The notes below the pieces were generated by a model. It was not told the origin of the DNA and did no database searches. It worked only from the letters and a program-made list of their open reading frames with translations. The position numbers and the translations under genes are program-made. This document shows positions 57,661 through 58,106 of a DNA stretch of 58,106 nt, piece after piece (position 1 is the first letter of the stretch; each line of letters opens with the position of its first letter). This stretch comes from Sutcliffiella horikoshii DSM 8719 (lineage in GTDB: Bacteria > Bacillota > Bacilli > Bacillales > Bacillaceae_I), in assembly GCA_001648575.1 (NCBI GenBank), contig LQXN01000048.1, positions 1 through 58,106 of the forward strand. The letters run 5' to 3'.

Positions 57661-57804
57661 TATAAAGTCGCCTTGAGAGAGACGACGGAGTAAATGATCT
57701 TTGAAAACTAAACAAAACAACAGCGTCATAACGTCGGTTCTACGGAACTGGCAAAATGATTTAAGTAACACAAGCTAGCAAATTTTGAGCAAAAGCTCAG
57801 ACTC

Positions 57805-58106
<302 letters not shown>

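Overview
The window is a core chromosomal segment of a spore-forming, low-GC Gram-positive bacterium of the family Bacillaceae. Gene order follows, almost gene for gene, the stretch of the Bacillus subtilis chromosome that runs from just after an rRNA operon (gin/csfB) to the next rRNA operon (after lysS). The start of the 16S gene is typical of Bacillus sensu lato; I lean towards the Sutcliffiella/Bacillus horikoshii group, but only from recall. The window opens with the last bases of a 5S rRNA gene and closes inside the first 300 bases of a 16S rRNA gene, both on the + strand. Only abrB and a two-gene tRNA cluster are on the - strand.

Layout. 1-600: 5S end, terminator and a 20-bp periodic array. 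594-6204: gin, yaaO, tmk, darA, yaaR, holB, ricT, yabA (nucleotides, replication, anti-sigma factor). 6506-9234: trmN6, rsmI and the divergent abrB with Spo0A boxes. 9235-18477: metS, tatD, yabE, rnmV, rsmA, yabG, veg, sspF, ispE. 18535-24745: purR, ridA, spoVG, glmU, prs, rplY/ctc, pth, fin. 24836-34890: mfd, spoVT, yabM, yabN, rqcP, yabP, yabQ, divIC, yabR. 34890-36490: a repeat-rich region with tRNA-Glu and tRNA-Met. 36487-49520: spoIIE, an unrecognised 147-residue gene, yabS, yabT, tilS, hprT, ftsH, coaX, hslO, yacD, cysK. 49736-57369: the folate cluster pabB-pabA-pabC-folP-folB-folK with yazB, dusB and lysS. 57370-58106: tandem rrn promoters and the 16S start.

How the genes work together. 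Sporulation and transition-state genes (abrB, spoVG, spoIIE, gin, fin, spoVT, yabG, yabP, yabQ, yabS, yabT, sspF) sit among housekeeping genes for RNA maturation, translation, folate and nucleotide synthesis. Many promoters can be read directly: SigA (yabE, veg, tRNAs, rrn), SigH (spoVG), SigB (ctc), SigF (gin, fin), SigG (spoVT), and Spo0A-type with a 21-bp spacer (spoIIE). Compared with B. subtilis, xpaC-yaaN and yazA are missing and one gene is added after spoIIE.

The most unusual content is between genes. A family of about 120-130 bp palindrome-ended repeats occurs at least ten times. One copy is carried inside a 215-bp element with GCCACTGAAAAA terminal inverted repeats, which has inserted into another copy. 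A separate 24-bp motif occurs three times. The tRNA leader holds decayed pieces of tRNA. folB appears to start at ATC, where the homologous B. subtilis start is ATG. I found no phage, CRISPR array, antiphage system or complete transposase gene.
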